Assembly: GCF_004124325.1 (NCBI RefSeq)
Contig: NZ_QBDT01000001.1
Coordinates: 2,418,001-2,482,000 of the forward strand
Origin: Streptomyces sp. L2
GTDB lineage: Bacteria > Actinomycetota > Actinomycetes > Streptomycetales > Streptomycetaceae
Direction of reading: 5' to 3'
DNA: 64,000 bases
Shown: in pieces, positions 24,315 through 33,104 of the stretch
Position numbering within the stretch: the stretch's first letter is position 1
Layout of the letters: every line of letters starts with the position of its first letter
Position numbers and translations under genes: made by a program
The notes under the pieces: generated by a model
What the model was told of the DNA's origin: nothing
Database searches by the model: none
Seen by the model: only the letters and a program-made list of their open reading frames with translations

Positions 24315-24542
24315 GTGGAGGTCAAGATCGGCGTGCAGCACGCGCCCCGCGAGATCGTTCTGGAGAGCGGTCAGAGCGTCGAGGACGTCGAGCGGGTGGT
24401 GGCCGAGGCGCTGGCCGGGAAGTCGACGCTGCTGAGCCTTGAGGACGAGAAGGGCCGCAAGGTCCTGGTCCCGGCCGACCGCCTGGCGTACGTGGAGATC
24501 GGCGAGCCGACGGTCCGCAAGGTGGGCTTCGGAGCGCTGTAG
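24315..24542 (+). CDS. DUF3107 family protein
   Basis: A 75-residue protein, MEVKIGVQHAPREI...KVGFGAL, matching the actinobacterial DUF3107 family (mycobacterial TB9.4, Rv3208A). GTG 24315 is preceded by GGAGGG at eight bases. A strong terminator follows 18 bases after the stop. The function of the family is not established. Confidence 0.9.
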   Translation: MEVKIGVQHAPREIVLESGQSVEDVERVVAEALAGKSTLLSLEDEKGRKVLVPADRLAYVEIGEPTVRKVGFGAL

Positions 24543-24560
24543 TCCTCATACAGCGACAAA

Positions 24561-24593
24561 GGGCCCGGCGGCACTGTGCCGCCGGGCCCTTTT
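24561..24593 (+). terminator. Rho-independent terminator after the DUF3107 gene
   Basis: A perfect 13-bp stem GGGCCCGGCGGCA / TGCCGCCGGGCCC with a 3-base loop, followed by TTTT. Confidence 0.92.
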
Positions 24594-24736
24594 CCTCGTA
24601 CACGGCCTCGTGCACGCGTGCGTCGTACACACAGACGGCGCACACTTCCCTCACAGCCGATGATTGCAATTCGCAGGTCACGGGTATGACGGGCTACGAC
24701 CGTGAAGCGCGGGCCGGCCGTGGGAGGGACCTCGAC

Positions 24737-25006
24737 ATGATCCTGGAAGTGCTCGGATCCGCCGTGCTGGGTCTGGTTCTGGCGTTCGTGGCGACCAGGC
24801 GCCTCGCGCACCGGCTGCCCGCCCAGCCGCTGGTGTACTCGACGGCCGTCGCCGGCGCCCTCTTCGGTGACTTCGTCACCCACAGCGCCCTCGGCCCCGG
24901 CACCGTCCTGCTGAGCCTCCTGGGCGCGGCGATCGTCTCGGCGTCCTCCCTGTCCCTCCTCCTCCGCCCGTCACGCCACCTGCACCGCAGATCAGCACCG
25001 GCGTAG
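24737..25006 (+). CDS. Small two-helix membrane protein
   Basis: An 89-residue protein with two or three hydrophobic segments (LGSAVLGLVLAFVA near residue 5; VYSTAVAGALFGDFV; VLLSLLGAAIVSASSLSLLL) and a basic tail. GGGAGG lies nine bases before the ATG. It occupies the position of mycobacterial Rv3209 relative to its neighbours, but I cannot claim homology. Function unknown. Confidence 0.7.
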   Translation: MILEVLGSAVLGLVLAFVATRRLAHRLPAQPLVYSTAVAGALFGDFVTHSALGPGTVLLSLLGAAIVSASSLSLLLRPSRHLHRRSAPA

Positions 25007-25031
25007 CGGCGCCCGCACGGCGCAGCCGTCC

Positions 25032-25106
25032 AGGGGCGCGGGGCTGTGTCTGATGTGCCACTCCGCCGCGTGGGCGCGAGCAACCACGACGAAGCCGCAG
25101 CCGCAC
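25032..25106 (+). repeat. Dispersed intergenic repeat, copy 1
   Basis: Begins AGGGGCGCGGGGCTGT and contains CTCCGCCGCGTGGGCGCGAG and CAACCACGAC. It is shared with copies at 33003 and 42353 in the same orientation. It lies between convergent genes. This copy is the most diverged (CCACTCCGCC instead of the GCGGCTCCGCC hairpin). Confidence 0.85.
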
Positions 25107-25134
25107 ACACGACCGGACCCACCCCGCGGGAGCG

Positions 25135-25902
25135 CTACGCGGCCAAGCCGAGCGCAGCCATCCGCTTGGTGTGCGCCTCCGTGATCCGCGAGAACATCCT
25201 GCCGACCTCGGCGAGATCGAACCCGTCGGCCACCCCGCCCACCAGCATCGTGGACAGCGCGTCCCGGTCGGCGACCACCCGCTGGGACTGCGACAGCGCC
25301 TCCCCCATCAGCCGTCGCGCCCACAGCGCCAGCCGGCCGCCCACGCGCGGCTCGGCCTCGATGGCGGCCCGCACCTTCTCGACGGCGAACTCGGCGTGCC
25401 CCGTGTCGTCCAGAACGGCCAGAACCAGTTCCCGGGTGTCGCTGTCGAGACGGGCGGCGACCTCCCGGTAGAAGTCGCTCGCGATCGAGTCGCCGACGTA
25501 GGCCTTGACCAGGCCCTCCAGCCAGTCCGAGGGCGCCGTCTGCCGGTGGAAGCCGTCGAGGGCGGCGACGAACGGGTCCATCGCGGCGGTCGGCTCCTCG
25601 CCGATCTCGGTCAGCCGGTCCCGCAGCCGCTCGAAGTGGTGGAACTCGGCCGAGGCCATCTTGGCCAGCTCCGCCTTGTCGGCGAGGGTCGGCGCCAGCT
25701 TGGCGTCCTCGGCGAGCCGCTCGAACGCCGCCAGCTCTCCGTACGCGAGGGCGCCGAGCAGGTCCACGACCGCCGCGCGGTACTGCGGGTCGGCGGCGGC
25801 CTGCGCCCAGTCCTGGGCGGCGACACCGGTGTGCCGGCCGGGTGCGTCGGACGCGCTCTCAGGCTTGGCGGGCGCGTTCTCAGGCTTGTCAGAGCTAGTC
25901 AT
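25135..25902 (-). CDS. Ferritin-like (MiaE-like diiron) domain protein
   Basis: A 255-residue all-helical protein. Segments such as AYGELAAFERLAEDA, SAEFHHFERLRDRL, SIASDFYREVA and LDDTGHAEFAVEKVRA carry the Glu and ExxH residues of a ferritin-like four-helix bundle. The nearest characterised relatives are MiaE-type tRNA hydroxylases. The substrate is unproven. It is divergent from the DEAD-box helicase gene, as in mycobacteria (Rv3210c/Rv3211, from memory), which hints at an RNA-related role. ATG 25902 starts the recognisable protein. Confidence 0.8.
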   Translation of the reverse strand: MTSSDKPENAPAKPESASDAPGRHTGVAAQDWAQAAADPQYRAAVVDLLGALAYGELAAFERLAEDAKLAPTLADKAELAKMASAEFHHFERLRDRLTEIGEEPTAAMDPFVAALDGFHRQTAPSDWLEGLVKAYVGDSIASDFYREVAARLDSDTRELVLAVLDDTGHAEFAVEKVRAAIEAEPRVGGRLALWARRLMGEALSQSQRVVADRDALSTMLVGGVADGFDLAEVGRMFSRITEAHTKRMAALGLAA

Positions 25903-26338
25903 GAGGCGCACAATAGCCCGCTCCCCGCGCGCGGGAGGCGGCCGGCCGAGCAGTGTGACGGCGACTACGTGACCAATTCGGCCATCGCATGTGCGCGATT
26001 CCGGGGTATGGTGGTAATGCGCCTGCAGAGTGGGTCGACGTTGCTCGACGTCCTCGACAGGCCGCACGTATGAGGATGCCCGGTCGGTGGCCCGATCGGC
26101 TCCGACCCGACAGCCCTCCCGGCCGTACGGCACAGATGCGTACGACAAGGAGAGGGACACCCTCAGCGGTGAGAGCGCTGAGCCTGTCCGGTGGACAGGC
26201 TCTAAGAGCGTCGGCAGAGGTCCCGTGCTTTACGGCAGGCCCGAGTGGTTCGCCCGTATGGCAGCCGACGTCCCCGGCACGGTCCGTCAAAGACCCCCGC
26301 GCTCGCCTCGCGCCGCGCCACACAGAAGAGGCAGCATC
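25903..26338. other. Divergent intergenic region with long helicase leader
   Basis: A 436-bp gap between the ferritin-like gene and the DEAD-box helicase. It contains a strong hairpin at 26176-26210. A frame open through it from 26030 (with an internal ATG at 26258) has no family-like sequence, so I treat it as untranslated leader. Confidence 0.5.
26176..26210 (+). promoter_or_regulatory. Hairpin in the helicase 5' leader
   Basis: A perfect 10-bp stem GAGCCTGTCC / GGACAGGCTC with loop GGT, extended by CGCT/AGCG across a small bulge. It lies about 130 bases before the helicase start. Leader structures of this kind are known to control cold-induced RNA helicases; that role here is inference. 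Confidence 0.5.
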
Positions 26339-28957
26339 CTGACTACGACGTTCCGAGACCTTGGGATCCTTCCCGAGACCGCCGAGGCCCTGGAGGCCGT
26401 CGGCATCACCACCCCCTTCCCCATCCAGGAGATGACGCTCCCGGTCGCCCTCTCGGGCACCGACGTCATCGGCCAGGCCAAGACCGGCACCGGCAAGACG
26501 CTGGGCTTCGGCCTCCCGCTGCTGGAGCGCGTCACCGTCCCCGCCGACGTCGAGGCCGGCCGCGCCGCCCCGGAGGCCGTCACCGACACCCCGCAGGCGC
26601 TCGTCGTCGTCCCCACGCGCGAGCTGTGCCAGCAGGTCACCAACGATCTGCTGACCGCGGGCAAGGTGCGCAACGTGCGCGTCACCGCGATCTACGGCGG
26701 CCGGGCCTACGAGCCCCAGGTCGAGGCCCTGAAGAAGGGCGTCGACGTGGTCGTCGGCACCCCCGGCCGGCTGATCGACCTCGCGGGCCAGAAGAAGCTC
26801 AACCTGAGCCACGTCAAGTGCCTGGTCCTCGACGAGGCCGACGAGATGCTCGACCTGGGCTTCCTGCCCGACGTCGAGAAGATCATCAACCTGCTGCCGA
26901 CGCGCCGCCAGACCATGCTGTTCTCGGCGACCATGCCGGGCGCGGTCATCGGCCTCGCCCGCCGCTACATGTCGCAGCCCACGCACATCCGCGCCACCTC
27001 GCCCGACGGCGAGGGCGTGACGCTCGCGAACATCAAGCAGTTCGTCTACCGCGCGCACAACATGGACAAGCCGGAGATGGTCGCGCGCATACTGCAGGCC
27101 GAGGGCCGCGGTCTGGCGATGATCTTCTGCCGGACCAAGCGCACGGCCGCCGACATCGCCGAGCAGCTCCAGCGCCGCGGGTTCGCCTCCGGCGCGGTCC
27201 ACGGCGACCTCGGCCAGGGCGCCCGCGAGCAGGCCCTGCGGGCGTTCCGCAACGGCAAGGTCGACGTCCTCGTCTGCACCGACGTCGCCGCGCGCGGTAT
27301 CGACGTCGAGGGTGTCACGCACGTCATCAACTACCAGACGCCCGAGGACGAGAAGACGTACCTGCACCGCACCGGCCGTACGGGCCGCGCGGGCGCCAAG
27401 GGTACGGCGATCACGTTCGTCGACTGGGACGACATCCCGCGCTGGCAGCTGATCAACAAGGCGCTGGAGCTGGACTTCAACGACCCGGCGGAGACGTACT
27501 CGAGCTCCCCGCACCTGTTCACGGACCTCGGCATCCCCGAGGGCACCAAGGGCACCCTGCCGCGCTCGGAGCGGACCCGCGCCGGGCTCGACGCGGAGGA
27601 CCTGGAGGACCTGGGCGAGACCGGTGGCCGCGGTGGCCGCGGGCGCGGTGGCCGAGGCGACCGGGGCGACCGGGGCGACCGGGGCGGCCGCTCCGAGTCC
27701 GGCGGCCAGGAGCGGGAGCGGTCGGCTCGTACGCCGCGCCGTCGCCGCCGCACGCGCAACGGAGCCCCGGTGGACGCCGGTACGGCCCCTGCGGCTACGG
27801 CCCCCACGGCGCCCGGCGCCGAGCAGGGCTCCGTGGAGGAGCCCGCGGCGACCCGCACTCCGCGCCGCCGTCGCCGTACCCGCGGCGGAGCGAACCGGAC
27901 GGAGCCGGTGACGACCGCGGCGACCGCGACCACTGAGGCCCCTTCGGAGGCCGCGGTGGAGACGGTGGCCACGGCCGAGGGCGCGGCCACGCCGGCCGCC
28001 GCTGAGAAGCCGCGCCGCCGCCGCACCCGCAAGTCCGCGGAGACCCTTCCGGTGTCCGAGGCGTCGGCGACCGACGCCCCCGCGGCCGAGGTCCCGGCGG
28101 CGGAAGCCCCGGTAGTGGCCGAAGCCCCCGTGGTGGAAGCCCTGGTGACGGACCCGGCCCCGGAGGCCAAGCCGCGCCGACGCACCCGCAAGAAGGCCGA
28201 GCCGGTCGCGGAGGTCACCGAGACCGCCGAGGCCGCGGTCGCGACGGCCGAGGTCGCGGAAGAGGCTCCCCCGGCGACCAAGCCGCGCCGGACCCGCAAG
28301 AAGGCCGTCGCCGCCGCACCGGAGACCGTCGACGCGGAGGCCGAGGCCGAGGCCGAGGCCAAGCCCCGCCGCACGCGGAAGACGGCAGCCGCCGCGGAAT
28401 CCGCCGTCGACACGGCCGAAGCGGAGACCGAGGCCAAGCCCCGGCGCACCCGCAAGAAGGCCGCCTCCGCCGCACCGGAGACGGTCGAGATCGAGGCCGA
28501 GGTCAAGCCGCGCCGCACGCGGAAGACGGCAGCCGCCGCGGAATCCGCCGTCGACACGGCCGAAGCGGAAGCCGAGGTCAAGCCGCGCCGGACCCGCAAG
28601 AAGGCCGCCGCCGCACCGGAGACGGTCGACGCGGAGGCCGAGGCCAAGCCTCGCCGGACCCGTAAGAAGGCCGTCGCCGCCGCGCCGGAGACGGTCGAGG
28701 CGGAGGCCGAGGCCGAGGTCAAGCCGCGTCGGACGCGCAAGGCCGTGGCCAAGAAGGCGGTGGCCGAGGTGGTCGCTCCGGAGATTCCGGCGCAGGCCAC
28801 GGAGGAGCCGGAGGTCAAGCCGAAGCGTCGTACGCGCAAGGCGGCCGAGCCGGTGGCCGAGGCGGCTGGGACCGCTGAGGCCGCCGAGGTGAAGCCCCGG
28901 GTGCGCCGGACGCGGAAGGCAGCGGCGGCGACCGTAGAGGCCGCCCCCGAAGCCTGA
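26339..28957 (+). CDS. DEAD-box RNA helicase with long repetitive basic/acidic tail (probable CTG start)
   Basis: A RhlE/CsdA-like ATP-dependent RNA helicase. The core (residues 1-415) has the Q motif FPIQEM, motif I AKTGTGKT, PTREL, TPGRL, DEAD, SAT, CRTKRTA, ARGIDVEG and HRTGRTGRAG. An RGG-type segment follows (about 425-455). The last 400 residues are about 13 copies of (K/T)PRR(R)RTRK separated by Ala/Glu-rich spacers, predicted disordered and RNA-binding. The conserved N-terminus (TTTFRDLGILP) begins right after a CTG codon at 26339, with AGAGG nine bases upstream. The nearest in-frame ATG (26258) would add 27 residues that do not look like the family. Confidence 0.9.
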   Translation: MTTTFRDLGILPETAEALEAVGITTPFPIQEMTLPVALSGTDVIGQAKTGTGKTLGFGLPLLERVTVPADVEAGRAAPEAVTDTPQALVVVPTRELCQQVTNDLLTAGKVRNVRVTAIYGGRAYEPQVEALKKGVDVVVGTPGRLIDLAGQKKLNLSHVKCLVLDEADEMLDLGFLPDVEKIINLLPTRRQTMLFSATMPGAVIGLARRYMSQPTHIRATSPDGEGVTLANIKQFVYRAHNMDKPEMVARILQAEGRGLAMIFCRTKRTAADIAEQLQRRGFASGAVHGDLGQGAREQALRAFRNGKVDVLVCTDVAARGIDVEGVTHVINYQTPEDEKTYLHRTGRTGRAGAKGTAITFVDWDDIPRWQLINKALELDFNDPAETYSSSPHLFTDLGIPEGTKGTLPRSERTRAGLDAEDLEDLGETGGRGGRGRGGRGDRGDRGDRGGRSESGGQERERSARTPRRRRRTRNGAPVDAGTAPAATAPTAPGAEQGSVEEPAATRTPRRRRRTRGGANRTEPVTTAATATTEAPSEAAVETVATAEGAATPAAAEKPRRRRTRKSAETLPVSEASATDAPAAEVPAAEAPVVAEAPVVEALVTDPAPEAKPRRRTRKKAEPVAEVTETAEAAVATAEVAEEAPPATKPRRTRKKAVAAAPETVDAEAEAEAEAKPRRTRKTAAAAESAVDTAEAETEAKPRRTRKKAASAAPETVEIEAEVKPRRTRKTAAAAESAVDTAEAEAEVKPRRTRKKAAAAPETVDAEAEAKPRRTRKKAVAAAPETVEAEAEAEVKPRRTRKAVAKKAVAEVVAPEIPAQATEEPEVKPKRRTRKAAEPVAEAAGTAEAAEVKPRVRRTRKAAAATVEAAPEA
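27730..28950 (+). repeat. Degenerate repeats encoding the helicase tail
   Basis: About 13 in-frame units of 60-80 bp share a core encoding KPRRTRK and an Ala/Glu-rich spacer. Two longer blocks (AAAAESAVDTAEAE) are nearly identical, which indicates internal duplication. Confidence 0.85.
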
Positions 28958-28984
28958 CGGGCACCATCCGCACCACAGCACGTC

Positions 28985-29022
28985 CCGACGGCCCGGCCCA
29001 CTTCGGTGGGCCGGGCCGTCGG
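28985..29022 (+). terminator. UUCG-loop terminator after the RNA helicase
   Basis: A perfect 17-bp stem, CCGACGGCCCGGCCCAC with its complement, closed by a TTCG tetraloop, 27 bases after the helicase stop. No strong T-run follows. Confidence 0.9.
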
Positions 29023-29107
29023 CGTTCCTCGGCATTCCCGCGCGGCACCAGGTCGAGGCGGCCCTACCGCGAACACCCGTGTGCCGGGCGCCCGATAGCC
29101 TCTCCCC

Positions 29108-29983
29108 ATGAGCAGGCCTGACACCTTTGATCCGCCGCCCGGCGCTCGTGCGTACTCCCTGCGGACCCGTCGGGGCGAGTTCGCCGTGGTCGACGCGCCT
29201 GTCGCCGACGGGGTCGAGGCCAGAGGCGTGGCTCTGCTGCTGCCGGGGTTCACCGGGAGCAAGGAGGACTTCAATCCGCTGCACCTGCCGCTCGCCGAGC
29301 GCGGGTACCGGACCGTCGCGGTGGACGGGCGGGGGCAGTTCGAGACGGACGGACCCGAGACCGACGAGTCGGCGTACACGCAGGACGAGTTGGCGCGGGA
29401 CGTGCTCGCGCAGGCGGAGGCGCTCGAAGCGGCCGCTCCCCTGCACCTTCTGGGGCACTCCCTGGGCGGACAGATCTCCCGGGCGGCCGTGCTGCTCGAC
29501 CACTCCCCCTTCCGGTCCCTCACCCTGATGGCGTCCGGCCCCGCGCACATCGCGCCGTCGCAGCAGCAGCGCGTGAAGTTGCTGCGGGACGCGCTCGCCG
29601 TGATGACGATGGCCGAGGTGTGGGACGCGATCCAGGCGATGGAGGCGCCCGAGGAGACGGCCACCGGCGGGCTCGACGGCGGCCTGGACAGCCGGGAGGA
29701 CCTGCGGCGGCGCTGGCTGTCCACCAAGCCCGCCCAGCTCCTGGCCACGGGGCGCCAGTTGTGCGCCGAACCGGACCGGGTCGCCGAACTGGCGGGCGTG
29801 CCGCTGCCGTTCCACGTGCTGTCCGGCGCGCTGGACGACACCTGGCCGCTGACCCTGCTGGACGAGATGGCCGTACGGCTGAACGCGCAGCGGACCGTCA
29901 TCGAGGGCGCCGAGCACTCGCCGAACACCGATCGGCCGCTGGCGACGGCCCGTGCCGTCGCCGATTTCTGGGACTCGGTCTGA
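29108..29983 (+). CDS. Alpha/beta hydrolase
   Basis: A 291-residue hydrolase. It has PGFTGSKEDF (oxyanion), GHSLGG (nucleophile Ser), SGALDDTWP (acid) and GAEHSPN (His). There is no signal peptide. It is transcribed alone, after a strong terminator and convergent with the NYN-domain gene. The substrate cannot be assigned. Confidence 0.85.
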   Translation: MSRPDTFDPPPGARAYSLRTRRGEFAVVDAPVADGVEARGVALLLPGFTGSKEDFNPLHLPLAERGYRTVAVDGRGQFETDGPETDESAYTQDELARDVLAQAEALEAAAPLHLLGHSLGGQISRAAVLLDHSPFRSLTLMASGPAHIAPSQQQRVKLLRDALAVMTMAEVWDAIQAMEAPEETATGGLDGGLDSREDLRRRWLSTKPAQLLATGRQLCAEPDRVAELAGVPLPFHVLSGALDDTWPLTLLDEMAVRLNAQRTVIEGAEHSPNTDRPLATARAVADFWDSV

Positions 29984-30007
29984 CGCGTCCCGCGCGGTGA
30001 AGCCGGG

Positions 30008-30901
30008 TCAGTACTGCGCCTGGAGGTGCTCCCAGAAGCCGTCACGCAGGGCGCGGCGCAGGTCCGCCTGGCCGCGCAGGGAGTACTGGAGCAGGCCCTC
30101 GGCCTCGACGAGGAGGTCCTGGTCGACGGGGCCCGGCAGGTAGGGGTGGCCGGGGAGCAGTTCGACCAGGGACTCGCGGCCCCGCGCGGCCAGCCATTTC
30201 GCGGCGATCTGGGCGCCGACGAAGCGGACGTCCTCGCGGGTGGGCCGGCTGCCGGTGACCTCGTAGGCGGCGGCCGTGCGGCGGGAGACGTACGGCTTGA
30301 AGAACTCCAGGTCGAGGGTGCGCTGGCTGTCGACCTCCCACAGCAGCGGCTCCGCCTGGTTGCGGCCCTCGGGTGCCTCGATGCCCCAGAGGTGGACGCG
30401 GGCGCCGTAGCCCTGGGCCGCCTCGACGGCCGAGACCAGGTCCTCGTCCCCGCCGAGCAGGGCCGCGTCGCTGATCGCGCGGTGCCGGGCCAGTGACTCC
30501 AGGTCCGAGCGGATCAGGGAGTCGACGCCCTTCTGCTGGTTGTTGGCGTTGAGGTTGCCGAGGCGGACCTTGACGTCGGGCAGTTCGGCGATGGACTGCT
30601 GCTCGGCTGTGTGGATGCGGCGCCGGGCGCCGTCGTACCAGTAGACGCGCAGCAGCCGGCTGTCGGCGAAGATGGTGCGCGCCTTGTCGATGAGCGCGTC
30701 GATCAGGCCCTCGGCGTCCAGGTCGAAGGAACGGCGGTCCTCGGTGCCGGCGATCAGCCGGCCCGCCGCCGCGTAGAGGTATCCCGCGTCGACGAAGATC
30801 GCGTGGGTCGAGGGCGTCTTCGCCACTTCGGCGAGCATGCGGCTCAGCAGCTCGTTCGTGTGGTCGATGCGGGCGGAGAGGGCCGCCAGGTCGTCGTTCA
30901 T
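30008..30901 (-). CDS. NYN-domain (PIN-like) putative ribonuclease
   Basis: A 297-residue protein. A short coiled-coil-like N-terminus (LAALSARIDHTNELLSRML) precedes the NYN/PIN-like fold: AIFVDAGYLY, RVYWYDGA, KGVDSLIRSDL and LLGGDEDLVSAVEAAQGYG. These supply the acidic residues that bind metal in LabA/NYN nucleases. The C-terminal third is helical. ATG 30901 is favoured by GGGAC ten bases upstream; an ATG at 30910 is an alternative. RNA cleavage is inferred from the family. Confidence 0.82.
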   Translation of the reverse strand: MNDDLAALSARIDHTNELLSRMLAEVAKTPSTHAIFVDAGYLYAAAGRLIAGTEDRRSFDLDAEGLIDALIDKARTIFADSRLLRVYWYDGARRRIHTAEQQSIAELPDVKVRLGNLNANNQQKGVDSLIRSDLESLARHRAISDAALLGGDEDLVSAVEAAQGYGARVHLWGIEAPEGRNQAEPLLWEVDSQRTLDLEFFKPYVSRRTAAAYEVTGSRPTREDVRFVGAQIAAKWLAARGRESLVELLPGHPYLPGPVDQDLLVEAEGLLQYSLRGQADLRRALRDGFWEHLQAQY

Positions 30902-31105
30902 CGCGTCCATTGTCCCGGCGGTCACGCTGCGAACACAACCGGTCCCGTTCTGTCCCATCCATGCCACTTACCGGTCAGTAATTAGACCTTCGAAAAATTT
31001 CCTTAGCGTAGGGAATGTTTGCAGGACACAGCTCGTTACACACAACGACAGCACGTCACACCAGTAGTTCTCCTCAGGAGGATGACCAGACGAAGGGAGA
31101 AGCCC
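30902..31105. other. Divergent promoter region, AT-rich
   Basis: Bases 30970-31035 are far richer in A and T than their surroundings, typical of a Streptomyces promoter between divergent genes. I do not assign exact hexamers. The right end holds AAGGGAGA, the ribosome-binding site of the next gene. Confidence 0.45.
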
Positions 31106-31258
31106 ATGCGCTTCGAGATCATGCGACTCGACGAGGTCGACGGCACGCCCGTGGACAGCACCGTCGTGGACGCCGCCTCCGTCAACCGGATCGTTCAGCA
31201 GGCCGCCGCCATAGGGCAGCGGCTGTGGATCCGCCCGGCCGAGACCACGGCCTCATAA
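31106..31258 (+). CDS. Small conserved-looking protein (50 residues)
   Basis: MRFEIMRLDEVDGTPVDSTVV...RLWIRPAETTAS. AGGGAGA precedes the ATG, and a terminator-like inverted repeat follows. It has no Cys and no membrane segment, and its predicted fold is short beta-alpha. Function unknown. Confidence 0.75.
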   Translation: MRFEIMRLDEVDGTPVDSTVVDAASVNRIVQQAAAIGQRLWIRPAETTAS

Positions 31259-31270
31259 CACTCAAGCCTT

Positions 31271-31309
31271 CCGGGGGAGCCGAGCGCGCTCTCTTCTCAG
31301 CTCCCCCGG
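31271..31309. terminator. Inverted repeat at convergent gene ends
   Basis: A perfect 10-bp stem CCGGGGGAGC / GCTCCCCCGG with a 19-base loop. It lies just after the 50-residue gene and overlaps the last codons of marC, so it could terminate both. Confidence 0.65.
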
Positions 31310-31902
31310 ATCACCTGAGTGATGCCGTTGATGATCTGCTGCACCGCGATGGCGGACAGCATCATCCCGGCGAGCCGGGTCACCAGCACCACTCCGCCGT
31401 CCTTGATGACGCGGATGATCAGCAGCGAGTACCGCATCACCAGCCACAGCACGACGTGGATGGCAAGGATCGCCGACCACACCGAGATCTGCGTGGCCAC
31501 ACTGCCCGCCTTCTGCACGGCCAGGATCACGGACACAATGGCACCCGGACCGGCCAGCAGCGGCATGCCCAGCGGCACAAGGGCGACGTTCACGTCCTTG
31601 GTCTGCTTCGGCTCGTCGGTCTTGCCGGTGAGCAGGTCCAGCGCGATCAGCAGGAGCAGCAGGCCACCCGCGATCATCAGCGCGGGGACGGAGACATGCA
31701 GGTAGTCCAGGATCTGATGACCCAGGACACCGAAGACGGCGATGACCCCGCCGGCCACACAGACCGCCTGGAAGGCCATACGGCGCTGCACCTTGGCCGG
31801 ACGGCCCGCGGTCAGGGCGAGGAAGATCGGGGTGATCCCGGGGGGATCCATGATGACAAAAAGGGTCACGAACAGAGAGCCGAAGACGGCGACGTCGAAC
31901 AT
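31297..31902 (-). CDS. MarC-family integral membrane protein
   Basis: A 201-residue protein with six predicted helices. Family signatures are FVTLFVIMDPPGITPIFLALT at the N-terminus and LGMPLLAGPGAIVSVI in the second half. MarC proteins are widespread. Their transport function is unproven, and the early link to antibiotic resistance was withdrawn. Start ATG 31902. Confidence 0.9.
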   Translation of the reverse strand: MFDVAVFGSLFVTLFVIMDPPGITPIFLALTAGRPAKVQRRMAFQAVCVAGGVIAVFGVLGHQILDYLHVSVPALMIAGGLLLLLIALDLLTGKTDEPKQTKDVNVALVPLGMPLLAGPGAIVSVILAVQKAGSVATQISVWSAILAIHVVLWLVMRYSLLIIRVIKDGGVVLVTRLAGMMLSAIAVQQIINGITQVIRGS

Positions 31903-31982
31903 GGGGGAAGCACAGGCCTTGCGGGAGAAAGTGAAACGGGTGAACGCGGGCGACAGGGATGCCCGGATGAGAGCGCGCTGGA

Positions 31983-32000
31983 GGCGACGCGAGCGTCGCC
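31983..32000 (-). terminator. Hairpin between the PHP gene and marC
   Basis: A perfect 8-bp stem GGCGACGC / GCGTCGCC with a 2-base loop, seven bases after the PHP-gene stop. It probably weakens read-through into marC. Confidence 0.55.
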
Positions 32001-32006
32001 GGGGGG

Positions 32007-32864
32007 TCAGGCTCCGCCCGCCCCCGGAACCGGGAACGCCCCGGTCGCGCGCCGGGTGATCTCCCCGTACACCTCGGGATCCGTCGTGTACGCGCCGAGC
32101 GGGACCGTCTTGCGGCTGCCGTGGTAGTCCGAGGACCCGGTGACCAGCAGCCCCAGTTCCTTCGCCAGGCCGCGCAGGCGGATCCGGGCGTCGGCGTCGT
32201 GGTCCGTGTGGTCGACCTCGATGCCGTCCAGACCGGCCGCGGCCATGTCGGCGATACGGAACTCGGGCACGGTGCGGCCGCGCTTGGCCGCCGCCGGATG
32301 CGCGAAGACGCAGACCCCGCCCGCTCCCTTGACCAGCCGGATCGCCTCGAAGGGGTCCGTCTCGTGCTTCTCGACGTAGGCCCGGCCGCCGTCGGCCAGC
32401 CACTCCTCGGTGAACGCGTCGCTCACCGTCGGTACGACGCCCAGCTCGACGAGCGCGGTGGCCACGTGCGGGCGGCCCACGGAACCGCCGGCGGCGATCC
32501 GCTCGACCTGCTCCCAGGTGACCGGCACGCCCAGCGCGTTCAGCTTGGCGACCATGCCCTGGGCCCGCGGCACCCGGTCGTCCCGAACCAGCTCGCGCTC
32601 GGCGAACAGGGCGGGCTCCGCGGAGTCGAAGAGGTAGGCCAGCAGGTGCATGGACACGCCGTCGACCCGGCAGGACAGCTCGGTGCCTGTGACCAGGGTC
32701 AGCCCCTCGGGCAGCGCGGCGATCGCCTCGTCGTACCCACGGGTAGTGTCGTGATCGGTCAGCGCGACGACGTCCAGTCCGGCCGCGGCGGCATTGCGCA
32801 CCAGCTCGGCCGGGGTGTCCGTACCGTCAGAGGCCCTGGAGTGACAGTGCAGATCGATGCGCAC
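32007..32864 (-). CDS. PHP-domain phosphoesterase (RNase AM/YciV-like)
   Basis: A 285-residue polymerase-and-histidinol-phosphatase domain protein. It has DLHCHSRASDGTD (HxH), ALTDHDT, VTGTELSC, GRPHVA, FAHPA and GSSDYHG, which together give the trinuclear metal site. Relatives hydrolyse 3',5'-nucleoside bisphosphates or act as 5'-3' exonucleases on short RNA. GTG 32864 has GGAG five bases upstream; longer in-frame starts lack a ribosome-binding site. Confidence 0.9.
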   Translation of the reverse strand: MRIDLHCHSRASDGTDTPAELVRNAAAAGLDVVALTDHDTTRGYDEAIAALPEGLTLVTGTELSCRVDGVSMHLLAYLFDSAEPALFAERELVRDDRVPRAQGMVAKLNALGVPVTWEQVERIAAGGSVGRPHVATALVELGVVPTVSDAFTEEWLADGGRAYVEKHETDPFEAIRLVKGAGGVCVFAHPAAAKRGRTVPEFRIADMAAAGLDGIEVDHTDHDADARIRLRGLAKELGLLVTGSSDYHGSRKTVPLGAYTTDPEVYGEITRRATGAFPVPGAGGA

Positions 32865-33002
32865 GGCGACTCCAGACAGACGAACGGAAGGGGACGCTCC
32901 AGCATACCGGCACAAAAACAGCCCCTGTCACACCCGCACCCGTTAGGCGCCCCCTACACCCGGGGCCACGACGAGACCCACCCGCACACGGACGCGCCCC
33001 AA

Positions 33003-33070
33003 AGGGGCGCGGGGCTGTATCGATCAGCGGCTCCGCCGCGGGGCGCGAGCAACCACGACGCACCCGCACC
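33003..33070 (+). repeat. Dispersed intergenic repeat, copy 2
   Basis: AGGGGCGCGGGGCTGTAT followed by GCGGCTCCGCCGC (hairpin) and GCGCGAGCAACCACGACGCA. Same orientation as copies 1 and 3. It lies between the DUF6758 gene stop and the PHP gene start, both read leftward. Confidence 0.9.
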
Positions 33071-33104
33071 CGCGCACAAAGAGGCACCCGGCACCCCGTG
33101 GACG

